DNA of 55,803 bases, from positions 1 to 55,803 of the forward strand of contig NZ_ANFY01000020.1 in assembly GCF_000331225.1 (NCBI RefSeq), in the 5' to 3' direction. How positions within the stretch are numbered: position 1 is the first letter of the stretch; the number at the start of each line of letters is the position of its first letter. The position numbers and the translations under genes were made by a program. The notes beneath the pieces were generated by a model that saw nothing but the letters and a program-made list of their open reading frames with translations, made no database searches and had not been told where the DNA came from. The stretch is from Sandarakinorhabdus sp. AAP62 (GTDB lineage Bacteria > Pseudomonadota > Alphaproteobacteria > Sphingomonadales > Sphingomonadaceae). This document shows, piece after piece, positions 16,140 through 24,025 of this stretch.

Positions 16140-17304
16140 CGCGGTCGCGCCGCGCCGCTTCCTGCTGCTCTATGCACTGGCCTGGGCGGGCGCGGCGATT
16201 GCCTATGTGCCGTTCCTGACCATCCTGTTGCCGGTGAAGGTCGAAGGCCTGGCGGGCACAAGCGTGGGCGTCGACTGGCTGGCCTGGCTCAGTTTTGGCG
16301 GGGCGATGGCGGCCAGTGCCGGCCATCTCCTGTTTGGCTGGCTCAGTGACCTGAGCGGCCGGCGGCGGCCATGGATTGCCGCCGGATTGTTGCTGTCGTG
16401 CCTGCTGCTGCTGGCGATGGGGCAGGCAAACAGCCTCGACATGCTGCTGGTGCTGATCGTTGCCTGGCAATTGGCGCTCAACATGATGATGGCGCCGCTG
16501 GCAGCGCTGGCCGGGGACCATGTGCCCGACGACCAGAAGGGCTTGCTCGGCGGGCTGCTGGCGTTCGCGCCGGGCCTGGGTGCGCTGTCGGGCGCGCTGG
16601 TCACCTGGCCGGATCTGATGTCGCCGCAGGGCCGGCTGGCGCTGGTGGCGGCGCTGGTGGCCGGCACGGTGCTGCCGATCCTGTTGTTGCCGCTGCCGGG
16701 GCGAACCGATCCGGCGCCGCTGGCCAAGCCCGCGCCGCCACTGCACCCTGCCGCCACAGTGCGCCGGATGTGGCTGGCCCGTCTGGCCCTGCAGATCGCC
16801 GAAGCGACCCTGTTTGCCTATCTCTATTTCTGGTTCGTGGCGGTCGATGCCGACATGACCGACAATCGTGTCGCTGGGGTGTTTGCTGCCGCGCTGGTGG
16901 TCTCGGCACCTGTGACGCTGGCAGCCGGACGCTGGGCCGATCGGCATGGCCAGCCGTTCCGGCCGCTGGTGCTGGCGGCCCTTGGCGCGTTCGTCGGGCT
17001 GGTCGCGATGGCGCTGGCGCAGGGACTGGTGGCAGCAGCGGCGGCTTTTGCGCTGTTTTCGCTGGCCTCGGCAGTGTTTCTGGCGCTGCACAGCGCCCAG
17101 ACGCTGCGTGTGCTGCCACGGCCGGACCGGCGCGGACGTGACCTTGGCCTGTTCAATCTCACCAACACCATCCCGTCGCTGATCATGCCGTGGATCACCG
17201 TTGGCCTGGTGCCGCGCTTCGGTTTTTCCGGGCTGTTCGCGGCGCTTGCGGTCTTGTGCCTGACGAGTGCTCTTGTGCTGGCCAGCCTGTCGCGCCGGGA
17301 CTGA
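16132..17304 (+). CDS. MFS transporter (sugar/cation symporter-like)
   Basis: 390 residues with about 12 hydrophobic helices and the loop 2-3 signature GWLSDLSGRRRPWI. The GTG start at 16132 overlaps the LacI stop by 8 bp, so it is co-translated with the regulator. Charged, polar loops and the DLSGRRRPW motif resemble GPH/MFS sugar transporters. Placed between a LacI regulator and a periplasmic GH3 enzyme, it likely carries the oligosaccharide or the released sugar across the inner membrane. The exact substrate is not visible. Confidence 0.82.
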   Translation: MADAVAPRRFLLLYALAWAGAAIAYVPFLTILLPVKVEGLAGTSVGVDWLAWLSFGGAMAASAGHLLFGWLSDLSGRRRPWIAAGLLLSCLLLLAMGQANSLDMLLVLIVAWQLALNMMMAPLAALAGDHVPDDQKGLLGGLLAFAPGLGALSGALVTWPDLMSPQGRLALVAALVAGTVLPILLLPLPGRTDPAPLAKPAPPLHPAATVRRMWLARLALQIAEATLFAYLYFWFVAVDADMTDNRVAGVFAAALVVSAPVTLAAGRWADRHGQPFRPLVLAALGAFVGLVAMALAQGLVAAAAAFALFSLASAVFLALHSAQTLRVLPRPDRRGRDLGLFNLTNTIPSLIMPWITVGLVPRFGFSGLFAALAVLCLTSALVLASLSRRD

Positions 17305-17356
17305 CGGGACAGGCGAACGGCAGCCTCTTGATTTCGCTTTGCATCCGTGAAATGGT

Positions 17357-17368
17357 GAGAACGTTCAC
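17357..17368. promoter_or_regulatory. LacI-type operator 3 (GAGAACGTTCAC)
   Basis: Hybrid of operators 1 and 2: left half GAGAAC as in 7139, right half GTTCAC as in 7169. It lies 140 bp before the GH3 gene in the 192-bp interval after the MFS gene. A small CAACAT/ATGTTG repeat (17368-17385) abuts it. A weak TTGATT (17328-17333) upstream could be a -35. Confidence 0.65.
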
Positions 17369-17496
17369 AACATCTCACGATGTTGGTGAAGGCAGTGCGA
17401 ACACGTGCTGCTTGCGAGTGGAACCGGGTGCCGATGGCACCCATCCCGCCAGCATCTGGCAACAGGGTGCAGCGGGAGCCGGGGCAGGGGATGGCA

Positions 17497-19890
17497 ATGA
17501 AGAAGGCGCGCTGGCTGATGGGCCTGATCGTGCTGGCAGTGGCAGTACCACAGGCCGCACAAGCCGATCCGCAGGCGTGGCCTGCCACGCGCAGCCCGGC
17601 CGCGCTCACCGATCCGGCCACCGAAGCGCGCATCACCGCCCTCATCCAGCGGATGACGCTGCGCCAGAAGGTCGGCCAGCTGATTCAGGCCGATATCACC
17701 GCCATCCAGCCGAGCGATCTCAAGCGCTATCCGCTGGGTTCGATCCTCGCCGGCGGCAATGGCGGCCCTTATGGCAATGAACGCGCCGATGCCGCGACCT
17801 GGGTGAAGCTGGTCAGCGAATTTCGCGCCATGTCGCGCCGGTCGGGTGCCGGCATCCCGATCCTGTTTGGCGTCGATGCCGTGCACGGCCACAGCAATCT
17901 GCCAGGGGCGACCATCTTCCCGCACAATATCGGCCTGGGCGCTGCCCATGATCCCGAATTGCTGCAACGCATTGGTGCCGTGACCGCCGCCGAACTGTCG
18001 GGCAGCGGCATCGACTGGACGTTCGCGCCCACGCTCGCTGTGCCGCAGGATCTGCGCTGGGGTCGCAGCTATGAAGGCTATTCGGCGCAGCCGTCGCTGA
18101 TCGCGGCCTATGCCCGGGCGCTCACGCTTGGCCTGCAGGGGCCGCTCCAGGCCGGCACGCCGCTGCCGGCCAACAAGGTGGCTGCCACGGCCAAGCATTT
18201 CGTTGCCGATGGCGGCACCGAAGGCGGCAAGGATCAGGGCGATGCCCGCATCAGCGAAGCCGAACTGGTCGCCGTGCATGCGGCTGGTTATGCGCCGGCG
18301 GTGGAAAGTGGCGTTCTGGCCGTGATGGCCAGTTTCTCCAGCTGGAACGGCGCCAAGGCGCACGGCAACCAGTATCTGCTCACCGATGTCCTCAAGGGGC
18401 GCATGGGTTTCGAAGGCCTGGTGGTGGGGGATTGGAATGGCCACGGCCAGATCCCCGGCTGCACGCCCACCGATTGCCCGCACACCATCAATGCCGGGCT
18501 CGACCTGGTGATGGCGCCCGACAGTTGGAAGGGCCTGTTCGACAGCACGCTGCGCCACGCCCGCCGCGGCACCATCAAGCCGGCCCGCATCGATGATGCC
18601 GTGCGCCGCGTGCTGCGCGTGAAGGCGCAGCTGGGCCTGCTCGACGCCGCGCCGATGGAGCGTGGTGACCCGTCGCGCATCGGCGTGCCGGATCATCTCG
18701 AAGTTGCCCGCGAAGCCGTGGCCAAATCTTTGGTGCTGCTGAAGAACAATGATGGCGTGCTGCCGGTTCGGCCCGGCGCGCGCGTGCTGATTGCTGGCCC
18801 CGGTGCCGACAATATGGCGATGCAGAGCGGCGGCTGGACGGTGACCTGGCAGGGCACCGACACCAGCGCGGCGGATTTCCCCAAGGGCCAGACCATTGGT
18901 CGTGCGATCGCCGCCGCCGTGCGCGACGCTGGCGGCGAAGCGGTGATTGCCAGCGATGGCGCCGCACCCGGCAAGCCCGATGTGGCCATCGTGGTGTTTG
19001 GTGAGCAGCCTTATGCCGAATTCCAGGGCGATGTGCCCGATCTGGCCTTCCGGACGCTGGCCGGCGAGGCCGAGCTGATTGCCCGGTTGAAGGCGCAGGG
19101 CACCAAAGTGGTTTCCGTCTTCCTGTCGGGGCGGCCGCTGTTCGTGCCGAAACTGATCAATGCCTCTGATGCCTTTGTCGCGGCCTGGCTGCCGGGTTCG
19201 CAAGGGCAGGGTGTGGCCGATGTGCTGGTGGCGCGCCGCGACGGCACGCCGGCCCGCGATTTCACCGGCCGCTTGCCCTTTGCCTGGCCGGCTGACGCCC
19301 GCTCGCCGGTGGCCTCGCCTGTGCTGCCGGTGGGCCATGGTTTGAATTACCGCACCGCTGTCACTGTTGGCAGCCTCAGCGAGGATCCGAAAATGGATCT
19401 GGCGGCGGTGGCCAGCGAAGACAGTTACATGCTGCGCGGCAAGATCCTCGATCCCTGGCGCCTGGGTGTGGATAGCGTCGTGACCGCCCGCGCCGTCGAT
19501 ATTTCGGCCCAGGAAGATGCGCGCCAGTTCCGCTGGACAGCGCCCGGCGCCATTGCCATCGATGGTCCGCCGGTCAGCCTGTCCCGCCAGGGCACCGGCG
19601 GCTTTGCCCTGCAGCTGGATTGGCGCATCGATGCGCTGGCCACGGGCCCGGTGCGGCTCAGCCTGGGCGGCGCGACGCTTGATATCAGCGCTGCGCTGCG
19701 CGCCTTGCCGCAAGGGCAACCGGCCAAGCTGGAGATTCCGCTGGCCTGTTTTGCGGCGGCCGGGGCCGATCTTGCGCATGTTGGCACACCGCTGCGCTTG
19801 GCAGCACCGCGTGGATTTGCCATGAGTTTGCGCACGGCCCGTCTAAGCCAACCCTTGCCGCTTCCGGCCTGCCCGCCAGCAGCGCCCTGA
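17497..19890 (+). CDS. Periplasmic glycoside hydrolase family 3 (beta-glucosidase/exo-glucanase type)
   Basis: 797 residues from the ATG at 17497 (AGGGG six nt upstream; 17491 is the alternative). A signal peptide (RWLMGLIVLAVAVPQAAQA) indicates export. GH3 N-domain motifs: VGQLIQADI, PILFGVDAVHGH, WGRSYEGY and KHFVADGGTEGG, with the nucleophile Asp312 in LVVGDWNGHG. The C-domain has KSLVLLKNNDGVLPV and GRLPFAWP. The extra C-terminal ~130 residues fit the ExoP-type galactose-binding domain of glucan glucohydrolases. It has its own LacI-type operator and precedes a FucP-type symporter, so it probably releases glucose from beta-glucans or beta-glucosides. Confidence 0.9.
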   Translation: MKKARWLMGLIVLAVAVPQAAQADPQAWPATRSPAALTDPATEARITALIQRMTLRQKVGQLIQADITAIQPSDLKRYPLGSILAGGNGGPYGNERADAATWVKLVSEFRAMSRRSGAGIPILFGVDAVHGHSNLPGATIFPHNIGLGAAHDPELLQRIGAVTAAELSGSGIDWTFAPTLAVPQDLRWGRSYEGYSAQPSLIAAYARALTLGLQGPLQAGTPLPANKVAATAKHFVADGGTEGGKDQGDARISEAELVAVHAAGYAPAVESGVLAVMASFSSWNGAKAHGNQYLLTDVLKGRMGFEGLVVGDWNGHGQIPGCTPTDCPHTINAGLDLVMAPDSWKGLFDSTLRHARRGTIKPARIDDAVRRVLRVKAQLGLLDAAPMERGDPSRIGVPDHLEVAREAVAKSLVLLKNNDGVLPVRPGARVLIAGPGADNMAMQSGGWTVTWQGTDTSAADFPKGQTIGRAIAAAVRDAGGEAVIASDGAAPGKPDVAIVVFGEQPYAEFQGDVPDLAFRTLAGEAELIARLKAQGTKVVSVFLSGRPLFVPKLINASDAFVAAWLPGSQGQGVADVLVARRDGTPARDFTGRLPFAWPADARSPVASPVLPVGHGLNYRTAVTVGSLSEDPKMDLAAVASEDSYMLRGKILDPWRLGVDSVVTARAVDISAQEDARQFRWTAPGAIAIDGPPVSLSRQGTGGFALQLDWRIDALATGPVRLSLGGATLDISAALRALPQGQPAKLEIPLACFAAAGADLAHVGTPLRLAAPRGFAMSLRTARLSQPLPLPACPPAAP

Positions 19891-19907
19891 TCTGATCGGA
19901 ACCTGCC

Positions 19908-21182
19908 ATGGCCGCACCCTCTGTCACTGCTGATCGCCCGGTGGCCGGCCATGTCGAAGCGCCGCGCCTGCAGGTCTTCGTGCTGGCGCTGTTCTTCATC
20001 TTCGGCGGCATCACCAGCCTGAACGACGTCATCATTCCCAAGCTGAAGGAGCTTTTCACCCTCAGCTACACCCAGGCCATGCTGGTGCAGGTATGCTTTT
20101 TCGCCGCCTATGCCGTGATCGGCATTCCGGCAGCGAAACTGGTCAAGCGCGTCGGCTACATGCGCGGCGCGGTGACCGGGCTGGCGCTGATGATGATCGG
20201 CTGCCTGATGTTCATTCCGGCCAGCAGCACCGCCACCTATGGCCTGTTCCTTGCCGCTCTGTTCGTGCTGGCCAGCGGCGTGGTGATCGTGCAAGTGGTC
20301 GCCAACCCGTTGATTTCCATGCTCGGCAAGCCGGAAACCACGCACAGCCGGCTGACCTTCGCGCAGGCCTTCAACTCGCTGGGCACGACGATCTTTCCCT
20401 ATTTCGGCGCCATCCTGATCCTGGGGGCGCTGGCCAGCCAGTCGGCGGGCGAATTGTCGGGCGCAGCGCTGGATGCCTATCGCACCGCCGGCAGCCAGGC
20501 CATTGTCAACGGCTATCTCGGCTTGGCCGTGGCGCTGGCAGTGGTCGCCGGTGTCGTCTGGCTCTTCCGCAATGCCCTGCCGGCCGAACAGCATGAAGCC
20601 AGCGCTGGCCTCGCCGGGCTCGATCTGCTCGGCCAGCGTCGTTTCGGCTTCGGCGCGCTGTGCATCTTCCTTTATGTTGGCGCCGAAGTGTCGATCGGCT
20701 CGCTGATCGTTTCCTATCTTGGTCAGGCGCAGGTGATGGGCCTGGCCGAACAACAGGCCGGCAAGCTGATTGGCCTCTATTGGGGCGGTGCCATGGTGGG
20801 CCGCTTCATCGGTTCGGCGCTGCTGCGACTGGTGGCGCCGGGCCGCTTGCTGGCGCTGGTCGCGGTCGGGGCCATGGTGCTGATCACGATATCCACCCAG
20901 ACGACGGGTGATGTGTCGGGCTACAGCCTGCTGGCCATCGGGCTGATGAATGCCATCATGTTCCCCACCATCTTCAGCCTGGCTTGCGAAGGCCTTGGCG
21001 CACGTGCCGCCGATGGTTCGGGGATCATCAATGTCGCCATTGTCGGCGGCGCGGTGGTGCCGCTGCTCACCGGCATGCTGGTCGATGCCAGCGGCAGCCT
21101 CGCGCTGGGCCTGGCCTTGCCGGCCGCCTGCTATGGCGTGATTGCCTGTTTTGGCTGGTTCACGGCCGAACAGCCGGCCTGA
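19908..21182 (+). CDS. FucP/GluP-type sugar:proton symporter (MFS)
   Basis: 424 residues, about 12 membrane helices. The opening LQVFVLALFFIFGGITSLND, then TQAMLVQVCFFAAYAV, and VVQVVANPLISMLG-like segment with RLTFAQAFNSLGT are the hallmark of the FucP family (L-fucose, glucose/galactose symporters). It begins 17 bp after the GH3 stop and so shares its operator-controlled transcript. It probably imports the glucose or related hexose set free by the GH3 enzyme. It converges with the TauE/SafE gene, leaving only 3 bp between their ends. Confidence 0.88.
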   Translation: MAAPSVTADRPVAGHVEAPRLQVFVLALFFIFGGITSLNDVIIPKLKELFTLSYTQAMLVQVCFFAAYAVIGIPAAKLVKRVGYMRGAVTGLALMMIGCLMFIPASSTATYGLFLAALFVLASGVVIVQVVANPLISMLGKPETTHSRLTFAQAFNSLGTTIFPYFGAILILGALASQSAGELSGAALDAYRTAGSQAIVNGYLGLAVALAVVAGVVWLFRNALPAEQHEASAGLAGLDLLGQRRFGFGALCIFLYVGAEVSIGSLIVSYLGQAQVMGLAEQQAGKLIGLYWGGAMVGRFIGSALLRLVAPGRLLALVAVGAMVLITISTQTTGDVSGYSLLAIGLMNAIMFPTIFSLACEGLGARAADGSGIINVAIVGGAVVPLLTGMLVDASGSLALGLALPAACYGVIACFGWFTAEQPA

Positions 21183-21185
21183 AGC

Positions 21186-21950
21186 TCAGCCCAGCGCCCG
21201 CCAGCCGACATAAAGGGCAGTCAGGATCACCATCGCGGCAAACAGCCGGCGCGCCAGCAGGGCATGGCCGGCCAGTTTCGGTGCCAGCTGCCGCGCCGCC
21301 AGCACGCCGATCAGGCCGCCGGCCAGCATCGCCAGCAGGGCAGGGACGTCGACCCGCCCCGAGGCTGCATAGGTTGCCGAGGTGGCGAGACCGAAGATCA
21401 GCACCGACACCAGCGACGAGGCCGCGGCATTGGCCAGCGTCATCCCCGTCGCCGCCATCAGGCCGGGCACGATCAGGAAGCCGCCGCCAATGCCGAAAAA
21501 GCCGGCAGCCAGCCCGACCGCCAGCCCGGCCGGCACCAGTTTCAGCGTCATCGCCGCATCCAGCCGCACGGCCGGATCGCCTGCATCACGCGGTGGTCGC
21601 AGCATGGCGAAACCCACCGCCAGCATCGCCAGCGCAAAGCCGCCGAGCAGCGCCGTGCCGTCCACACGCTGGGCCAGCGCTGCGCCGGCCAGGGAGCCGG
21701 CGAGGCCTGCCCCGGCAAAGCTGAGCGCACAGGGCCATTTCACCGTGCCGGCCCGTGCCTGCAGTGCCAGATTGGCGCCGGCATTCAACGCGACCGCCGC
21801 TGCCCCCGTGCCAATCGCCACATGCGCATCGGCTATGCCCACGGCATAGAGCAGCCATGGCGTGGCCAGCACCGAACCGCCGCCGCCAAAGAGGCCGAGC
21901 AGCAGGGCGATGATGGCTCCGCCGAGGGCGGCGAGCAGCATTTCCGTCAT
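21186..21950 (-). CDS. TauE/SafE-family sulfite/anion exporter
   Basis: 254 residues, eight or so hydrophobic segments. It carries the two family repeats: GAIIALLLGLFGGGGSVLATPWLLY near the N-terminus (split at FGGGG) and VGLAAGFFGIGGGFLIVPGL in the middle. TauE/SafE proteins export sulfite or related sulfur anions. It is last in an arsR-rhodanese-permease operon on the minus strand, divergent from a persulfide dioxygenase-like gene. It therefore likely removes sulfite made when persulfide is oxidised, the arrangement known from BigR operons. Confidence 0.88.
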   Translation of the reverse strand: MTEMLLAALGGAIIALLLGLFGGGGSVLATPWLLYAVGIADAHVAIGTGAAAVALNAGANLALQARAGTVKWPCALSFAGAGLAGSLAGAALAQRVDGTALLGGFALAMLAVGFAMLRPPRDAGDPAVRLDAAMTLKLVPAGLAVGLAAGFFGIGGGFLIVPGLMAATGMTLANAAASSLVSVLIFGLATSATYAASGRVDVPALLAMLAGGLIGVLAARQLAPKLAGHALLARRLFAAMVILTALYVGWRALG

Positions 21951-21954
21951 CGGA

Positions 21955-22482
21955 TCACGCCGTACGCCGGTTCCACGGCATCATGCCAAGCAACTGGGCC
22001 ATGCCGCACCAGCCGGTCAGACCGGCAAAGCTGAGGCCCGCGCCGACGAAGCCGGCCAGCGCGATCCACGGTGGCGCCACGAAGATGCTGAGCAGCACGC
22101 CGGTCAGCACCAGCAGGCCGGCGGCAATCTGCACCTGGCGCATGATCGGGATCGCCTGTGTCGCTTCGCTGCCAGCAATCGGCAGGCCAGCCCGGGCCCA
22201 GGCGTCAACACCGCCTTCCAGCACGAAGGCGCGGCCACCCGGAACCCGGGCCAGCAAGCGCCCGGCGTTGCTGCTGGTGCGCCGCCCGGTCTGGCAGGTG
22301 AAGATCAGGCTGCTGTCCATGCCGCAGGCCAGCGGACCGGAATCGGGCAGGCTCAAGGGCAGCGACAGGGCGCCGGGGATGTGGCGACCGGCAAATTCCC
22401 CGGCTTCGCGCACATCGACAAGCAGGGCATGGCCGGCATCGACCAGCGTTGCCGCTTCAGAGGGTGACAAGCTTTTCAACAT
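21955..22482 (-). CDS. Rhodanese-domain membrane protein (YgaP-like, DUF2892 tail)
   Basis: 175 residues. The N-terminal rhodanese domain has the active-site loop CQTGRRTS with its catalytic Cys near residue 63, plus LLVDVREAGEFAGRHIPGA. The C-terminal part has two hydrophobic helices (IAAGLLVLTGVLLSIF, IALAGFVGAGLSFAGLT) of the DUF2892 type, anchoring it in the inner membrane. It transfers sulfane sulfur (thiosulfate or persulfide). Its start overlaps the 3' end of arsR by 26 bp, with GGAG before the ATG; the permease gene follows after 4 bp. Confidence 0.9.
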   Translation of the reverse strand: MLKSLSPSEAATLVDAGHALLVDVREAGEFAGRHIPGALSLPLSLPDSGPLACGMDSSLIFTCQTGRRTSSNAGRLLARVPGGRAFVLEGGVDAWARAGLPIAGSEATQAIPIMRQVQIAAGLLVLTGVLLSIFVAPPWIALAGFVGAGLSFAGLTGWCGMAQLLGMMPWNRRTA

Positions 22483-22804
22483 GGTTCGTCTCCAGAATGT
22501 CGGCCGGTGGGGGGCAGTAGATGCCGGCCAGGGTGGTGATCACGGCTTTCACCGCCGGATTGGCGAGGCGATAGAAAATCGCCTGGCCTTCGCGACGGGT
22601 GGCAACCAGCCCTTCGGTGCGCAGCATCGCCAGATGCTGCGACAGCGCCGATTGCGACAGGCGGGTGGCAAACTGGCCGGCCTGCATTTCGCCATCGACC
22701 AACTGGCACAGCACCAGCAGCCGGCTATCATGCGCCATCGCCTTCAAAAGGCGCGCCGCAGCCCCTGCAGATTGTTCGAATTTGGCAAGGTCGGTCGGGA
22801 TCAT
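22457..22804 (-). CDS. ArsR-family persulfide-responsive repressor (BigR/SqrR-like)
   Basis: 115 residues from the ATG at 22804. The winged helix is clear (LLKAMAHDSRLLVLCQLVDG, QSALSQHLAMLRTEGLVATR). Cys33 (VLCQLV) and Cys97 (GIYCPPP) occupy the positions of the two cysteines that form a disulfide or polysulfide bridge in BigR and SqrR, and there is no ArsR-type metal Cys pair. No ribosome site precedes the ATG. The predicted -10 (AATATA complement, 22812-22817) lies just upstream, so the message may be leaderless. It likely represses both its own operon and the divergent hydrolase gene. Confidence 0.9.
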   Translation of the reverse strand: MIPTDLAKFEQSAGAAARLLKAMAHDSRLLVLCQLVDGEMQAGQFATRLSQSALSQHLAMLRTEGLVATRREGQAIFYRLANPAVKAVITTLAGIYCPPPADILETNHVEKLVTL

Positions 22805-22811
22805 GGGTCGA

Positions 22812-22839
22812 AATATATCAGTTGAATCTAAATTAGCAA
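22812..22839 (-). promoter_or_regulatory. Promoter of the arsR-rhodanese-permease operon
   Basis: Minus-strand TTGCTA (22839-22834), 16-nt spacer, TATATT (22817-22812). The predicted start near 22805 almost coincides with the arsR ATG (22804). The region is the most AT-rich of the locus. Confidence 0.5.
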
Positions 22840-22856
22840 GTGATAATATAAGTTGA
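22815..22856. promoter_or_regulatory. Direct-repeat operator for the ArsR repressor
   Basis: ATATCAGTTGA (22815-22825) and ATATAAGTTGA (22846-22856) are direct repeats, 10 of 11 bases equal, 31 bp apart. Each overlaps a predicted -10 region of the two divergent promoters, so a bound repressor could shut both. Confidence 0.5.
22822..22849 (+). promoter_or_regulatory. Promoter of the persulfide dioxygenase-like gene
   Basis: TTGAAT (22822-22827), 16-nt spacer, TAATAT (22844-22849). The predicted start is near 22856, just before the AGGAGA ribosome site (22858-22863), giving a very short leader. Confidence 0.5.
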
Positions 22857-22868
22857 TAGGAGACTCGC

Positions 22869-23744
22869 ATGAACACCATCGCCAATCACCCTGATATCAC
22901 CCCCTTCTTTGATCCTGCCACCAACAGCTGGACCTATCTGGTGGCCGATCCGGCCACGGGCCATGCTGTCATCATCGATGCCGTGCTGGATTATGAGCCC
23001 AAGGGGGCTGTGGTTTCCCACGCCGGGTTGGATCGGTTGCTCGCCACGGTGCAGCAGCGCCAGCTGCAACTGAAATATGTGATGGAAACCCACGTGCACG
23101 CCGATCACCTGGCCGGCGGCCACTGGCTGCGCGACAAGACGGGCGCGCCGCTGGTGATCGGCGCGCGCATTGGCGATGTGCAGCGCGAATTTGCGCCGCG
23201 CTTTGCCATGGATGATCTGGCTACCGATGGCCGCCAGTTCGACATGCTGGTGGAGGAGGGCGCCACCCTGCCGCTCGGCAATCTCACCATCCGCGTGCTG
23301 CACACGCCGGGCCACACGCCGGCCTGCGTCACCTATCTGATAGGCGATGCGGCCTTTGTGGGTGATACGATGTTCATGCCGGACTATGGCACCGCGCGCT
23401 GTGATTTTCCGGGCGGCGACGCCGCGACGCTGCATGCCTCCATCCAGAAGCTCCTGGCGCTGCCGCCGGAAACCCGGATCTTCGTGGGCCATGATTATCT
23501 GCCGGCCGGGCGCAGCGATTTTGCCTGCGAAACCACGGTGGCCGCGCAGAAGGCCGGCAATGTGCATGTGCATGATGGCGTGGAAGCCGCCGATTTCATC
23601 GCCATGCGCCGCGCCCGCGACGCCACCCTGGCGCCGCCGCTGCTGATCCTGCCCAGCCTGCAGGTGAATATCGCTGCTGGCGAACTGCCGTCCGCCGATG
23701 CCAAGGGCCGCCGGTTCCTGCGGCTGCCGTTGCGGGTGATTTGA
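22869..23744 (+). CDS. MBL-fold persulfide dioxygenase-like hydrolase (Blh/ETHE1 family)
   Basis: 291 residues. The metallo-beta-lactamase metal motif is METHVHADHLAGG (THxHxDH), followed by HTPGHTPACVTYLIGD, FVGDTMFMPDYGTARCDF and IFVGHDYLPAG. The spacing fits the ETHE1/Blh persulfide dioxygenases, which oxidise glutathione persulfide to sulfite using one Fe(II). AGGAGA is well placed before the ATG. It is divergent from, and shares AT-rich operator DNA with, the BigR/SqrR-like repressor, the typical set for sulfide and persulfide detoxification. Cytoplasmic. Confidence 0.9.
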   Translation: MNTIANHPDITPFFDPATNSWTYLVADPATGHAVIIDAVLDYEPKGAVVSHAGLDRLLATVQQRQLQLKYVMETHVHADHLAGGHWLRDKTGAPLVIGARIGDVQREFAPRFAMDDLATDGRQFDMLVEEGATLPLGNLTIRVLHTPGHTPACVTYLIGDAAFVGDTMFMPDYGTARCDFPGGDAATLHASIQKLLALPPETRIFVGHDYLPAGRSDFACETTVAAQKAGNVHVHDGVEAADFIAMRRARDATLAPPLLILPSLQVNIAAGELPSADAKGRRFLRLPLRVI

Positions 23745-23754
23745 TCAGGATCAA
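23741..23754. promoter_or_regulatory. FNR/FixK-type box (TTGAT-CAGG-ATCAA)
   Basis: Perfect match to TTGAT-N4-ATCAA, overlapping the stop codon of the hydrolase gene. With the usual -41.5 position, transcription would start near 23789, 23 nt before the DUF2892 gene. CATGTT (23777-23782) is at the -10 position. Confidence 0.5.
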
Positions 23755-23811
23755 CGTCGATTGGCCTGCTCGGTGCCATGTTGTTCGGGCAACAATGAAA
23801 GGGAATCCGAC

Positions 23812-23994
23812 ATGCGCAACGAAGGCACGATTGATCGCGTTCTGCGGACCGGGCTGGGCATTGCCCTGATCGCCATGGTGTTCGTTGGTCCGCAAACACC
23901 ATGGGGTTGGCTGGGGCTGGTGCCGCTGGTCACCGGGCTGGTTGGTTTCTGCCCGCTTTATCGACTGGTCGGGGTCAACACCTGCAAGCTGTAG
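23812..23994 (+). CDS. Small DUF2892 inner-membrane protein
   Basis: 60 residues from the ATG at 23812 (AAAGGGA 8 nt upstream). It has the DUF2892 pattern: charged start (MRNEGTIDRVLRTGLG), two hydrophobic stretches (GIALIAMVFVGPQTPWGWLG and GLVPLVTGLVGFCPLY) and the family-typical end GVNTCKL. Such proteins accompany sulfur-transfer operons and are related to the tail of the rhodanese at 21955. The conserved Cys residues (FCPLY, NTCKL) could take part in thiol chemistry, but no activity is established. An FNR/FixK-type box lies upstream. Confidence 0.85.
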   Translation: MRNEGTIDRVLRTGLGIALIAMVFVGPQTPWGWLGLVPLVTGLVGFCPLYRLVGVNTCKL

Positions 23995-24025
23995 CGATTG
24001 CGGCCGGCACGGTTATGCTGCGGCC

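Noticed and set aside
17365-19779. 804-codon minus-strand frame
   Set aside because: Antisense to the GH3 gene; no recognisable motif, and it would run through the operator at 17357.
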